Assembly (NCBI GenBank): GCA_002403375.1
Contig: DHHQ01000027.1
Coordinates: 159,179-223,178 of the forward strand
Source of the DNA: Thiobacillus denitrificans
GTDB taxonomy: Bacteria; Pseudomonadota; Gammaproteobacteria; Burkholderiales; Thiobacillaceae
Direction of reading: 5' to 3'
Length of the DNA stretch: 64,000 nucleotides
Shown: piece by piece, positions 42,363 to 51,596 of the stretch
Layout of the letters: each line of letters starts with the position of its first letter
How positions within the stretch are numbered: the first letter of the stretch is position 1
The notes under the pieces: model-generated
The model's input: only the letters and a program-made list of their open reading frames with translations
Database searches by the model: none
What the model was told of the DNA's origin: nothing
Translations under genes and position numbers: made by a program

Positions 42363-42913
42363 AGGGTCTCCTTCGGGGGAATCAGGGTGATCCAGCCGCC
42401 CAGCGCGCTGCGGATCTCGTCGAGCGTGAGATGCCGCATCAGCGCGCGGTTGCCGGGCGCCATCTGGTTCCAGGCGCAGCGCAGGGCGCGCAGTTCCGGC
42501 TGCGCCGAATCGCGCAGGCGGAACTCGGTAATGAAATAGAGGAAGCTCGGGTCGCCGTCGTCGTCGACGTAGCGCGCCTTGACCAGACCAGGCGTCGCGC
42601 CGGCGGTGACCGGATTGATGCTGCGCGTCACCCGCCACACCTCGAAGCGCCCGGGCTGCAGGACCTGCGGCGCGGCGCGCACCGTGTCGAGCTCGACGAC
42701 GCAGAACGGGTCCTGCTCCTGCACGCTGTTGCGCGGCACGATGCGGCCGTATTGCAGGCGCACCGTCGCCTCGCCCGGCGGGATCGTCAGCGGCCGGTGG
42801 AGCGCCGCCGCCCAGCCGGTGGTCCAGGCGTAGTGCGGCGAGGCCGGGTCCGGGGATTCGAGTCCCGCACAGCCACCTAGAAGCAACGCCAGTCCAAGTC
42901 CGATCGCTTTCAT
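42359..42913 (-). CDS. Lipoprotein of unknown function
   Basis: 184 residues from ATG giving MKAIGLGLALLLGGC; lipobox LLGGC near residue 15. Mature part: VRLQYGRIVPRNSVQEQDPFCVVELDTV, EVWRVTRSINPV and LFYFITEF-like strands, two further cysteines (DPFC, RC). No recognised family. Coupled to PPK2 by a 4-bp overlap and downstream of the RND pump genes by 32 bp. Confidence 0.75.
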   Translation of the reverse strand: MKAIGLGLALLLGGCAGLESPDPASPHYAWTTGWAAALHRPLTIPPGEATVRLQYGRIVPRNSVQEQDPFCVVELDTVRAAPQVLQPGRFEVWRVTRSINPVTAGATPGLVKARYVDDDGDPSFLYFITEFRLRDSAQPELRALRCAWNQMAPGNRALMRHLTLDEIRSALGGWITLIPPKETL

Positions 42914-42945
42914 CTGCGCCTCCATGCTATGGAATGTAGACGCTG

Positions 42946-45900
42946 TTACTCGGGCCTGACGCGGAACCACGCCGCATAGAGCGCCGGCAGGAAGAACAGC
43001 GTCAGCAGCGTCGCCGCGATCAGCCCGCCCATCACCGCCACCGCCATCGGCCCCCAGAAGATCGAGCGCGACAGCGGGATCATCGCCAGCACCGCCGCCG
43101 CCGCGGTGAGGCTGATCGGGCGCATGCGCCGCACCGTCGACTCGATGATCGCGTCCCACTGCGACAGGCCGCGGGCGATGTCCTGGCGGATCTGGTCGAC
43201 CAGGATCACCGAGTTGCGCATGATCATGCCGGCCAGCGAAATGATGCCCAGAAGCGCGACGAAGCCCATCGGCCGGCCGCTCACCAGGAGCGCGATCGCC
43301 ACGCCGATGAGGCCGAGCGGTGCGGTCAGCACCACCAGCATCGAGCGCGAGAAGCTGCCGAGCTGCAGCATCAGCAGCGTCAGCGTGGTGATCACGATCA
43401 GCGGCCACGATGCGCCGATCGCAACGTTCGCCTTGGCGCTGCTTTCGACCGGCCCGCCGATCTCGATCCGGAACCCCTGCGGCAACTGCGCCGCGAACTG
43501 CGCGACCTGCGGCGCGATCGCATCGATGATCGTCGCCGGCTGCGTGCTGCCGACCGGGTCGCCGCGCACGGTGATCGTCGGCAGGCGGTCGCGCCGCCAG
43601 ATCACGCCGTCCTCGAAGACGGGCTCGAAGGTGGCGATCTGCCCCAGCGTCACGCTCCGGCCGTCGAAGCGCCCGATCGGAAGCGCCTTCAGCGCGTCGA
43701 CGTCGCGATGCTCGTGGCGCGGCGTGCGCAGCACCACGTCGATCAGCAGGTCGTCCTCGCGGAACTGGGTCGCGGCCACGCCGGAGAGCTGCAGCGCGAC
43801 CAGCCGCCCGACCGCATCGGAGCTCAGGCCGAGCGCCTTGATCTTGTCCTGGTCGAGCTGCGCCCTCACCGCCAGCGACTGCTCGTTCCAGTCGAGGTTC
43901 ACCGCGGTCACCTGCGGATGCGCGGCGAGGATGCGGCGCAGCGTCTCGGCCTCAGTCTTGAGCCGGGGGATGTCGCTGCCGGACAGCCGGTACTGCACCG
44001 GATAGCCCGCCGGCGGACCATACTCGAAGCGCACCGCGCGACCGCGCACGTTGGGAAAGTCGCTGTCGAACAGCGAGCGCAGCCGCGTGACGATGCGCTC
44101 GCGCGCCGCCACGTCCTGGGCGATCACCACCAGCTGCGCGAAGTTGCGGTTGGCGAGCCGCTGGTCGAGGCCGAGCACGAAGCGCGGCGCGCCCTGGCCG
44201 ATGTAGTTGAGCACGTGCGCCACGTCCTCGTCCTGCCGCAGCAGCGTTTCGAGCCGCACCGCCTCGGCGTGCGTCGCCTCGTACGAGGCCCCCTCGGGCA
44301 GCCACATCTCGACCAGCACCTCGAGCCGGTCGGACGCGGGAAAGAACTGCTTCTCGACGCGCTGCATCGCCGCCACCCCGACCGCGAGCGCGACGACGGT
44401 CAGCCCGATCACGCTCCAGCGCCGCGCCACGCACCAGGTGACCGCGGCGCGGAAACGCCTGTAGAACGGCGTGCGGTAGGCGTCGTCCTCGTTCTCGACC
44501 GCGTGCCCCGGCTTCAGCAGCGCGTGCCCGAAATACGGGGTGACGACGACCGCGACCACCCACGACGCCAGCAGCGCGATCGTCGTCACTGCGAAGATCG
44601 CGAAGGTGTATTCGCCCACCATCGACTTGGCGAGCGCGATCGGCAGGAAGGCGGTGGCGGTCAGCAGGGTGCCGGTCAGCATCGGAAACGCGGTCGACTG
44701 GAACGCGTAGGTCGCCGCCTCGAAGCGCCCCCACCCCGCCTCGAGCTTGTGGGCCATCATTTCCACCGCGATGATGGCGTCGTCGACCAGCAGGCCGAGC
44801 GCGATGATGAGCGCGCCGGTCGAGATGCGGTGCAGGTCGATGCCGAACAGCCACATCGCGGTGAAGGTGATCGCCAGCACCACCGGGATCGACAGCATGA
44901 CCACCAGGCCGGCGCGCCACTTCAGCGCCAGGAAGGTCACCGCCAGCACGATCGCGAGCGCCTCGGCGAACGCCTTCATGAACAGCCCCACCGACTTCTT
45001 GACGATGCGCGGCTGGTCGTGGATCTGCTCGATCTCCAGCCCCACCGGCAGGGTCTGCTGCAGCGTCTCGATGGTGGCCGCGACGTCGCGCCCCAGCGCC
45101 AGCACGTCGCCGCCGTCGGCGAGCGACACGCCGAGCAGCACGGCGGGCTCGCCCTGCGAGCGGATCTCGGCGGCCGGCGGATCCTCGTAGCGCCGCGTCA
45201 CCTCGGCGATATCGCCGAGGCGCAGGCTGCGCGTCCCCACCCGGATGATGGTCTCGCGCAGGCGTTCGACGTCGGCATACGGCCCCGACACCCTGAGCGG
45301 AATCGACAGCGTGGCGTTGTCGACGCGGCCGTTCGCCACCACGCCGTTCTGCTCCTGCACCGCCTGCACGATTTCCTGCGGCGTCACGCCGAGGGTGGCG
45401 AGCTTCTGTACCGGCACCTCGATGTAGAGCTTCTCCGGCACGATGCCGAACAGCTCGACCTTGCCGACGTTGGGCAGCCGCCGTACCTCGCGCTGCGCGT
45501 CCTCCGCCACGCGCCTGAGCTCGGCGCGCGTGAAGCCGTCGCCGGTGAAGGCGTAGATCGAGCCGAAGGTGTCGCCGAATTCGTCGTTGAAGAACGGCCC
45601 CTGCACACCGGCCGGCAGCTGCGGCCCGAGGTCGCCGACCTTCTTGCGGATCCGGTACCACGCCTCGGCCACGTCGCGGCCGCGCACGGTCTCCTTGAGA
45701 TTGACGAACAGCGCGGTCTCGCCCGGCTTGGCGTAGCTCTGCACGAAGTCGAGCTCGGGCATTTCCTGCAGTTTCTTCTCGATGCGCTCGGTGAGCTGCT
45801 CCGACACCTCCTGCGCGGTGGCGCCCGGCCACTGCGCCTGAATCAGCATGGTCTTGAAGGTGAACGGCGGGTCCTCCGCCTGGCCGAGACCGAAATACGC

Positions 45901-46014
45901 GCGCACCCCGAGCAGCAGGATGAGCACGACGAAGAAGCGCAGCAGCGCGGGATGCTCGATCGCCCAGCGCGACAGGTTGCCGCGCCCGGGCACGAAATTC
46001 GGCGCAGCGCTCAT
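42946..46014 (-). CDS. RND multidrug-type efflux pump, inner-membrane permease
   Basis: 1022 residues. Architecture of AcrB/HAE1 and related pumps: TM1 near residues 22-42, large periplasmic porter domain, a second membrane bundle with ALGLLVDDAIIAVEM carrying the acidic proton-relay residues, duplication in the second half, and a final bundle with MIMRNSVILVDQI. ERIEKKLQEMPELDFVQSYAKPG is typical of the MexK/OqxB-like or metabolite-efflux branch. Substrate unknown. No outer-membrane factor is encoded nearby. Overlaps the adaptor gene by 4 bp. Confidence 0.93.
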   Translation of the reverse strand: MSAAPNFVPGRGNLSRWAIEHPALLRFFVVLILLLGVRAYFGLGQAEDPPFTFKTMLIQAQWPGATAQEVSEQLTERIEKKLQEMPELDFVQSYAKPGETALFVNLKETVRGRDVAEAWYRIRKKVGDLGPQLPAGVQGPFFNDEFGDTFGSIYAFTGDGFTRAELRRVAEDAQREVRRLPNVGKVELFGIVPEKLYIEVPVQKLATLGVTPQEIVQAVQEQNGVVANGRVDNATLSIPLRVSGPYADVERLRETIIRVGTRSLRLGDIAEVTRRYEDPPAAEIRSQGEPAVLLGVSLADGGDVLALGRDVAATIETLQQTLPVGLEIEQIHDQPRIVKKSVGLFMKAFAEALAIVLAVTFLALKWRAGLVVMLSIPVVLAITFTAMWLFGIDLHRISTGALIIALGLLVDDAIIAVEMMAHKLEAGWGRFEAATYAFQSTAFPMLTGTLLTATAFLPIALAKSMVGEYTFAIFAVTTIALLASWVVAVVVTPYFGHALLKPGHAVENEDDAYRTPFYRRFRAAVTWCVARRWSVIGLTVVALAVGVAAMQRVEKQFFPASDRLEVLVEMWLPEGASYEATHAEAVRLETLLRQDEDVAHVLNYIGQGAPRFVLGLDQRLANRNFAQLVVIAQDVAARERIVTRLRSLFDSDFPNVRGRAVRFEYGPPAGYPVQYRLSGSDIPRLKTEAETLRRILAAHPQVTAVNLDWNEQSLAVRAQLDQDKIKALGLSSDAVGRLVALQLSGVAATQFREDDLLIDVVLRTPRHEHRDVDALKALPIGRFDGRSVTLGQIATFEPVFEDGVIWRRDRLPTITVRGDPVGSTQPATIIDAIAPQVAQFAAQLPQGFRIEIGGPVESSAKANVAIGASWPLIVITTLTLLMLQLGSFSRSMLVVLTAPLGLIGVAIALLVSGRPMGFVALLGIISLAGMIMRNSVILVDQIRQDIARGLSQWDAIIESTVRRMRPISLTAAAAVLAMIPLSRSIFWGPMAVAVMGGLIAATLLTLFFLPALYAAWFRVRPE

Positions 46015-47081
46015 TGCCGCGGCTCGACCAGGCGTACCGTCTGTCCCGGCGCCAGCTTGTGCACGCCTGCGGTCACCACCCATTCGCCGGCGGCGAGTCC
46101 CGACACGATCGTCGCGCGCTCGCCGGCCAGCGCGCCCAGCTCGACGCCGCGCGCGGCCACCTTTCCCGTCTGCCGGTCGACCACCCAGACCTGGGGCTCG
46201 CCGTTGACCCGGAACAGTGCGCTCTGCGCGACCGAAAGTCCCGAAGCCGGTTCGCGACCGGCTTCCACCGTCGCGGTCATGCCGAGCTTCACCGCGTCGT
46301 CGGGCTTCGCGAGGCTCACGCGCGCGCTGTAGGTGCGGCTCGCCGCGTCGGCCATCGGCGAGAGCTCGCGCAGCCGCCCGGCGTAGGTCCGGTCCGGCAG
46401 CGACCACAGCCGCACCGTCAGCGACTTCGCGGCGCGCAGTTCGTCGAGCGCGTTCTCCGGCACGTCGATGCGCACCTCCAGCTCGCCGCGGCGCGCCAGC
46501 TGCGCCAGCGGCTGTCCGGCGGCCACCACCTGCCCGGCCTCGAAGTCGATCGCCGTCACCACCCCTGCATGCGGCGCGGTGAGCCGCGTGTAGGCCTGCT
46601 GGTTGCGCTGGCCCGCAGCGTCCGCCTGCAGCTGGGCAACCCGCGCCTGCGCCGCATCGGCGACGGCGCGCCGGCGGTCGAGCTCGGCCTGGGAAATGAA
46701 ATTCTGCGCGCGCAATTCGGTGAACCGTTCCAGGTCCTGGCGGGCGAGTTTCGCCTCGGCCTCGGCTGCGGCGAGCTGCGCCTCGACGGCCTGCACCGCC
46801 AGAGCGTAGTCCTGCGGGTCGAGCGTGGCGATCACCTGCCCTGCCTGCACGGTCGTGCCGACCTCCACCAGGCGCGCGCTGACGCGTCCGCCCACGCGGA
46901 AGGCGAGCGCCGTCTCGTGGCGCGCACGGATTTCGCCGGCGTAGCGGGCGGGCGTGGCGTCGCTGCCGGCGGCGACCTGCTCGGCACGCACCGGCCGGAC
47001 GTCGGCAGGCGGAGGCGGCGCCTGGCGCTCGCAGCCGACGACCAGCGCGAGGAGAACGAGGGGGATCAGATGGCTTCGCAT
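46011..47081 (-). CDS. RND efflux periplasmic adaptor (MFP) lipoprotein
   Basis: 356 residues. Lipobox LALVVGC near residue 17. Barrel-sandwich lipoyl halves (ALAFRVGGRVSARLVEVGTTVQAGQ and TAPHAGVVTAIDFEAGQVV) flank a coiled-coil hairpin (about 90-165), followed by the beta-barrel (RLWSLPDRTYAGRLREL) and a membrane-proximal domain ending LAPGQTVRLVE. Couples the RND permease to an outer-membrane channel. Divergent from dksA. Confidence 0.93.
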   Translation of the reverse strand: MRSHLIPLVLLALVVGCERQAPPPPADVRPVRAEQVAAGSDATPARYAGEIRARHETALAFRVGGRVSARLVEVGTTVQAGQVIATLDPQDYALAVQAVEAQLAAAEAEAKLARQDLERFTELRAQNFISQAELDRRRAVADAAQARVAQLQADAAGQRNQQAYTRLTAPHAGVVTAIDFEAGQVVAAGQPLAQLARRGELEVRIDVPENALDELRAAKSLTVRLWSLPDRTYAGRLRELSPMADAASRTYSARVSLAKPDDAVKLGMTATVEAGREPASGLSVAQSALFRVNGEPQVWVVDRQTGKVAARGVELGALAGERATIVSGLAAGEWVVTAGVHKLAPGQTVRLVEPRQ

Positions 47082-47238
47082 CGGCGGATTATCCTGCAAT
47101 CGTCGCGCAAACTGCACGGCGTTCCAGCCCGCGCCCGCGCTCGCGGCTTGCACCTTTTGCGCTTGACGTTCAGACTGCCCCCCTTCGCGCCGCGCCGCCG
47201 GCGCACGATCACCCCTTGTTCGACCCACGGAGCGCCCG

Positions 47239-47658
47239 ATGCCCGCCAAAGCTGCCCCCCTTACCGAAGCCGCCTTGCTGAAGATGCCGGCTGACGACTA
47301 CATGAACGCCGCCCAGCTCGCCTTCTTCCGCAGCCGCCTCGAGGCCCTGCGCGACGAAATGCTCAGCAATGCCGCCGACACCGGCGAGCACCTGAAGGAA
47401 AACGAGAACTTCGCCGACCCCAACGACCGGGCCACCGTCGAAGAGGAACACATGCTCGAGCAGCGCGTGCGCGACCGCGAGCGCAAGCTGCTGAAGAAGA
47501 TCAATTCCGCGCTCCGTCGCATCGACACCGGCGAGTACGGCTGGTGCCTGGAAACCGGCGAGCCGATCGGGCTGGCGCGCCTGCTGGCGCGCCCCACCGC
47601 CGAATACACCATCGAGGCGCAGGAGCGCCACGAGAGGATGGAAAAGCTGCACGCCTGA
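47239..47658 (+). CDS. dksA: DksA-type transcription factor with degenerate zinc site
   Basis: 139 residues. Coiled-coil arms (about 30-100) with FADPNDRATVEEEH at the tip, where DksA contacts the RNA polymerase secondary channel (conserved D..DRA). The globular C terminus reads GWCLETGEPIGLARLLARPTAEYTIEAQ: of the four zinc cysteines of E. coli DksA only the first remains, the others being T, T and A. This cysteine-poor form is common in alpha- and betaproteobacteria and should not need zinc. Followed at 21 bp by a COG0523 GTPase. Confidence 0.93.
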   Translation: MPAKAAPLTEAALLKMPADDYMNAAQLAFFRSRLEALRDEMLSNAADTGEHLKENENFADPNDRATVEEEHMLEQRVRDRERKLLKKINSALRRIDTGEYGWCLETGEPIGLARLLARPTAEYTIEAQERHERMEKLHA

Positions 47659-47679
47659 TTGCGTAGGCGCTGCGCCGAG

Positions 47680-48726
47680 ATGGATGCTCCGCTCCCCATC
47701 ACCCTGCTCACCGGCTTCCTGGGCAGCGGCAAGACCACGCTGCTGAACCATCTGGTGCGCACCCTGCCGCGTACCGCGATCCTGATGAACGAGTTCGGCG
47801 AGGTCGCGCTCGACCATCAGCTGCTGCAGAAGATGGAAGGCCCGATGGCGCTGCTGTCGGGCGGCTGCGTGTGCTGCACGATCTCGGGCAGTCTCTCGCC
47901 GACGCTGAAGAACCTGTGGATGGCGCGCCAGAAGGGCGACATCCCGCCGTTCGAGCGCGTCGTCATCGAGACCACCGGCATCGCCGACCCGGCGCCGGTG
48001 CTCGACAACCTGCTGCACGACAACTGGATACGGGCGCGTTTCCGTCTAGACGGCGTCGTCACGACGGTCGACGCGCTGTTCGGCATGGGCCAGCTCGACG
48101 AACATTTCGAGGCGGTGAAGCAGGTGGCGGTGGCCGACCGCCTGCTGCTGACCAAGACCGACCTCGCGCCGGCCGCGACGGTCGCCGCGCTGCGCGAGCG
48201 CCTGGCGGCGCTGAACCCGGCCGCGGACATCGTGACGGCGACCCACGGCGAAGTCGATCCCGCGGCGATCCAGAACCTCGGGCTGTGGAACGCCGAGACC
48301 CGCGCGCTCGAAGTGGCGCGCTGGCTGAAGCCGCAGCGCTACCAGCCGGCCACCGCCGGCAGGCTCGGCGGCAAGCCGCGGACCGAGCTGCACGACGCGC
48401 GCATCCGCGCGTTCTCGGTGGTGCTCGACGAACCGATCGACCGCTGGGGCCTGCAGTCGGCGCTGTCGATGCTGGTCTCGTTCCGCGCCGAGAACCTCCT
48501 CCGCTTCAAGGCGATCGTCAACCTCGCCGGCGAGGCGCAGCCGGTCGTGCTGCACGGCGTGCAGCACGTCCTGTACCCCGAGGTGAAGCTCGACGCCTGG
48601 CCCGACGACGACCACCGCAGCCGCTTCGTCTTCATCGTGCGCGACCTCGATCCGGAATTCGTCGCCCGGCTGCTGGCCGAGTTCAGCGACGCCGCCGCTG
48701 GCCAGGCCGGCCTCATGCCCCGATGA
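47680..48726 (+). CDS. COG0523 (CobW/P47K) family GTPase, putative metal chaperone
   Basis: 348 residues from ATG giving MDAPLPITLLTG. Walker A GFLGSGKTTLLN, metal-binding GGCVCCTIS (the GCxCC motif), ETTGIADP switch and LLTKTDL for guanine recognition; C-terminal CobW_C domain from about 245. COG0523 proteins deliver metal, often zinc, to client proteins; the nearby zinc/manganese-type binding protein and permease support zinc. Overlaps yidD by 4 bp. Confidence 0.93.
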   Translation: MDAPLPITLLTGFLGSGKTTLLNHLVRTLPRTAILMNEFGEVALDHQLLQKMEGPMALLSGGCVCCTISGSLSPTLKNLWMARQKGDIPPFERVVIETTGIADPAPVLDNLLHDNWIRARFRLDGVVTTVDALFGMGQLDEHFEAVKQVAVADRLLLTKTDLAPAATVAALRERLAALNPAADIVTATHGEVDPAAIQNLGLWNAETRALEVARWLKPQRYQPATAGRLGGKPRTELHDARIRAFSVVLDEPIDRWGLQSALSMLVSFRAENLLRFKAIVNLAGEAQPVVLHGVQHVLYPEVKLDAWPDDDHRSRFVFIVRDLDPEFVARLLAEFSDAAAGQAGLMPR

Positions 48727-48974
48727 ATCTCGCGCAGAAATTCCTCATCGGTGCGATCCGCGTCTACCAGCTGGCGCTCTCGCCCTGGCTGGGCCGTCAG
48801 TGCCGCTATCTGCCGACCTGCTCGGAATACGGCAAGGAGGCGATCGAGAAGCACGGTGCCCTGAAGGGCAGCTGGCTCGCGGCCAGGCGCATCGGCCGCT
48901 GCCGTCCCGGCTGCAGCCACGGCTACGACCCGGTGCCGCCGGTCGACCCGCCCCGCCGCGAGGACGAGAACTAG
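48723..48974 (+). CDS. yidD: Membrane protein insertion efficiency factor YidD
   Basis: 83 residues: AIRVYQLALSPWLGRQCRYLPTCSEYGKEAIEKHG and RIGRCRPGCSHGYDPVPP are the conserved YidD blocks with its cysteines. YidD normally lies between rnpA and yidC near oriC and helps YidC; here it overlaps a COG0523 gene (ATGA) and no rnpA or yidC is in the window. Either the genome moved it or this is a second copy. Confidence 0.93.
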   Translation: MNLAQKFLIGAIRVYQLALSPWLGRQCRYLPTCSEYGKEAIEKHGALKGSWLAARRIGRCRPGCSHGYDPVPPVDPPRREDEN

Positions 48975-48975
48975 G

Positions 48976-49269
48976 ATGCACACCCGGCTGCCGCGCCGCC
49001 TGCTCCCCTGGCTATACGCGCTCGCCCTGCTCATCGGGCAGGCGTCGGCGTTCGCGCACAGCCTCACGCACGCGCACGACCCCGCCCTGCCGGACCCTGT
49101 CTGCGAAGTCTGCGTCGCCCAGGCGCATCTCGGCGGCGCCGCACCGGCGAGCGCTTTCACGCTACCCGTCGCGAGCGAGCGCGCCCCTTGCGTGGCGCCG
49201 GCCGCGCAGCCGTTCCGCTGCGCATGCCCGCAGACCGCGCGCGCCCGCGCGCCACCCGCCTCCATCTGA
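48976..49269 (+). CDS. Small exported His/Cys protein of unknown function
   Basis: 97 residues, ATG one base after the yidD stop. Signal sequence 1-27 (LPWLYALALLIGQASAFA), then HSLTHAHDPALPDPVCEVCVAQAHLGGA: a His cluster followed by CxxC, which looks like a small periplasmic metal- or redox-binding segment, and a C-rich tail (RCACP). The pattern is shared with small proteins often found beside metal-uptake genes, but I do not recognise a named family with certainty. Confidence 0.7.
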   Translation: MHTRLPRRLLPWLYALALLIGQASAFAHSLTHAHDPALPDPVCEVCVAQAHLGGAAPASAFTLPVASERAPCVAPAAQPFRCACPQTARARAPPASI

Positions 49270-49339
49270 GATCAGGCCCCCCGATCGTCGGCGACCGCGA
49301 GGCCCGCCGACCGTCTCTGTTTCTTGATGGAGTTGCACC

Positions 49340-50692
49340 ATGTTACGACCCGCATTGCTCGCGGCCGCGTTGGCGGCTGCCTTTCCGGCCCATGCCGACA
49401 CCGAACTCGACACCCTGCGCGCCGAACTGCAGGAACTGAAAGCCGCCTACGAGGCACGCATCCAGGCACTGGAATCGCGCCTGCAGCAAGCCGAAAGCGC
49501 GGCCACCACCGAGGCGAGTCTGCCCTCGGCGCCCGTTCCGCCGACCGAATCCCGCGCCGACACCGGCAGCTTCAACCCCGACATCTCGCTCATCCTGCAG
49601 GGACGCTACGCGCATCTCGACGACGTCGAGCATCGCGCGATCAGCGGCTTCCTGCCCGCCGGCCATGACCACGGCCTGCCGCGCGGCTTCTCGCTCGACC
49701 ACACCGAACTGGTGATGTCGGCGAGCGTCGACCCCTATTTCAACGGCTACTTCAACCTCGCGCTCGTCGACGAGGAGGTGGCGATCGAGGAAGCCTGGTT
49801 CCAGACGACCAGCCTCGGCCACGGCGCCTCGCTCAAGGGCGGACGCTTCCTCTCCGGCCTCGGCTACCAGAACGAGCAGCACCCGCACGCCTGGGATTTC
49901 GCCGACAACAACCTGATGTACCGGGCGCTGTTCGGCGAGGCCTACGGCAACGACGGCGTGCAGCTGAAATGGGTGGCGCCGACCGAGTTGTTCATCGAGC
50001 TCGGCGCGGAAGCCGGGCGCGGCGCCGGCTTCCCGGGCACCGACCGCAACGCGAACGGCGCCGGCAGCTACGCGATGTTCGGCCACCTCGGCGGCGATGT
50101 CGGTGTCTCCAGCAGCTGGCGTGCCGGCCTGTCTTATCTGCACGCCAAGGCGGACGAGCGCGACGGCGAACTGGAGGACCTCAACGACGTGGAGGCCGAA
50201 ACCCTGTTCTCCGGCAAGAGCAAGACCTGGGTGGCCGATTTCGTCTGGAAATGGGCGCCCGACGGCAATGCCCGCGAGCGCAACTTCAAGCTGGCCGGCG
50301 AGTATTTCCGTCGCAGCGAGCGCGGCAGCCTGCTGTGCGAGGACAACCTGGACCAGGGCGGCGCATGCGACGGCACCGAAGACGCCTATCGCTCCCGCCA
50401 GTCCGGCTACTACGTCCAGGGCGTCTACCAGTTCATGCCGCGCTGGCGCACCGGCTACCGCTACGACCGCCTCGACCCGGGCTCGGTCGACTTCGGCCTG
50501 AACAGCGCCAGCCTTGCGGTCACGGACTACAAGCCGACGCGCCACTCGCTGATGCTCGACTACTCGCCGTCGGAATTCTCGCGCCTGCGCCTGCAGGTCT
50601 CGAAAGACGAATCGATGGAGAGCGTGAGCGAAAACCAGTGGTTCGTGCAGTACGTCCACAGCCTCGGCGCGCACGGCGCCCACAAGTTCTGA
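49340..50692 (+). CDS. Outer-membrane beta-barrel protein, porin-like
   Basis: 450 residues. Signal peptide 1-20 (LLAAALAAAFPAHA), a coiled coil about 22-55 (DTLRAELQELKAAYEARIQALE), a linker, then alternating amphipathic strands ending in the aromatic C terminus HGAHKF typical of barrels. Loops with His-rich GHDHGLPRG and EQHPHAWDF could bind metal. No close family recognised; the N-terminal coiled coil plus barrel resembles putative zinc-regulated porins. 10 bp before the metal-binding protein gene, so it probably brings metal across the outer membrane. Confidence 0.8.
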   Translation: MLRPALLAAALAAAFPAHADTELDTLRAELQELKAAYEARIQALESRLQQAESAATTEASLPSAPVPPTESRADTGSFNPDISLILQGRYAHLDDVEHRAISGFLPAGHDHGLPRGFSLDHTELVMSASVDPYFNGYFNLALVDEEVAIEEAWFQTTSLGHGASLKGGRFLSGLGYQNEQHPHAWDFADNNLMYRALFGEAYGNDGVQLKWVAPTELFIELGAEAGRGAGFPGTDRNANGAGSYAMFGHLGGDVGVSSSWRAGLSYLHAKADERDGELEDLNDVEAETLFSGKSKTWVADFVWKWAPDGNARERNFKLAGEYFRRSERGSLLCEDNLDQGGACDGTEDAYRSRQSGYYVQGVYQFMPRWRTGYRYDRLDPGSVDFGLNSASLAVTDYKPTRHSLMLDYSPSEFSRLRLQVSKDESMESVSENQWFVQYVHSLGAHGAHKF

Positions 50693-50702
50693 GGAGACGA
50701 CC

Positions 50703-51596
50703 ATGAAACGACTGCTCGCTTCATTCCTTCTGTGGCTGCCGCTCGGCGCCCACGCCGCGCTGAACGTCTTCGCCTGCGAGCCCGAATGGGCGGCGCTGGC
50801 GCGCGAGATCGGCGGCGACGACGTGCGGGTCTACGCCGCGACCACCGCCCGCCAGGATCCGCACCGCATCGAGGCGCGCCCCAGCCTGATCGCGCAGATG
50901 CGGCGCGCGGACCTGGTGGTGTGCACGGGCGCCGGCCTTGAGGCCGGCTGGCTGCCGGTGCTGCTGCGCGAGGCGGGCAACGCCCGCGTGCAGCCGGGCC
51001 GCCCCGGGTATTTCGAGGCGACACGCTTCGTCTCGCTGCTGGAGAAGCCGGCGCGGCTCGACCGCGCCGAGGGCGACGTCCATGCCGCCGGCAACCCGCA
51101 CATCCACACCGACCCGCGCAACCTCGCGAAGGTCGGCGCCGCGCTGACGACGCGCCTGGCCGAGATCGACCCGCAGCATGCGGCGGCGCATCGCGCGCGC
51201 GGCGAGGCGTTCGACGCGCGCTGGCAGGCCGCGATCGCGCGCTGGGAAGCGCGCGCCGTGCCGCTGAAGGGGATGCCGGTCGCGGTGCAGCACCCGTCGT
51301 TCAGCTACCTGATCGGCTGGCTGGGAATGGTCGAGGTCGCCACCCTGGAACCTCGCCCCGGCGTCGAGCCCTCGGTCGGCCATCTGGCGCAGGTCGCCGC
51401 GCGGCTGCAGGCCACCCCGGCCCGCGCCGTCCTGCGTGCCGCGTACCAGAGTCCGCGCCCCGCCGACTGGCTCGCCGCGCGCGCCGGAATTCCCGCCCTG
51501 GCGCTGCCCTACACAGTGGGCGGCAGCGCGCGGGCGGGCGACCTGTTCGGGCTGTTCGACGACACGCTCGACCAGCTGCTGAGCGCCGCACGATGA
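50703..51596 (+). CDS. Zn/Mn-family ABC transporter substrate-binding protein
   Basis: 297 residues, ATG after GAGGAGACGACC. Signal peptide 1-19 ending AHA. Cluster A-1 SBP: ARQDPHRIEARPS gives the first histidine ligand, GNPHIHTDPRN the second, and VQHPSFSYLIGWLG the third; LEPRPGVEPSVGHL follows. The long His-rich loop of ZnuA is absent. Periplasmic metal capture, most likely zinc or manganese. Overlaps the permease by 4 bp. Confidence 0.9.
   Translation: MKRLLASFLLWLPLGAHAALNVFACEPEWAALAREIGGDDVRVYAATTARQDPHRIEARPSLIAQMRRADLVVCTGAGLEAGWLPVLLREAGNARVQPGRPGYFEATRFVSLLEKPARLDRAEGDVHAAGNPHIHTDPRNLAKVGAALTTRLAEIDPQHAAAHRARGEAFDARWQAAIARWEARAVPLKGMPVAVQHPSFSYLIGWLGMVEVATLEPRPGVEPSVGHLAQVAARLQATPARAVLRAAYQSPRPADWLAARAGIPALALPYTVGGSARAGDLFGLFDDTLDQLLSAAR

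Noticed and set aside
47082..47238. Zur box upstream of dksA or within the metal cluster
   Set aside because: No A+T-rich palindrome of the Zur type was found here or before 48976 and 49340.
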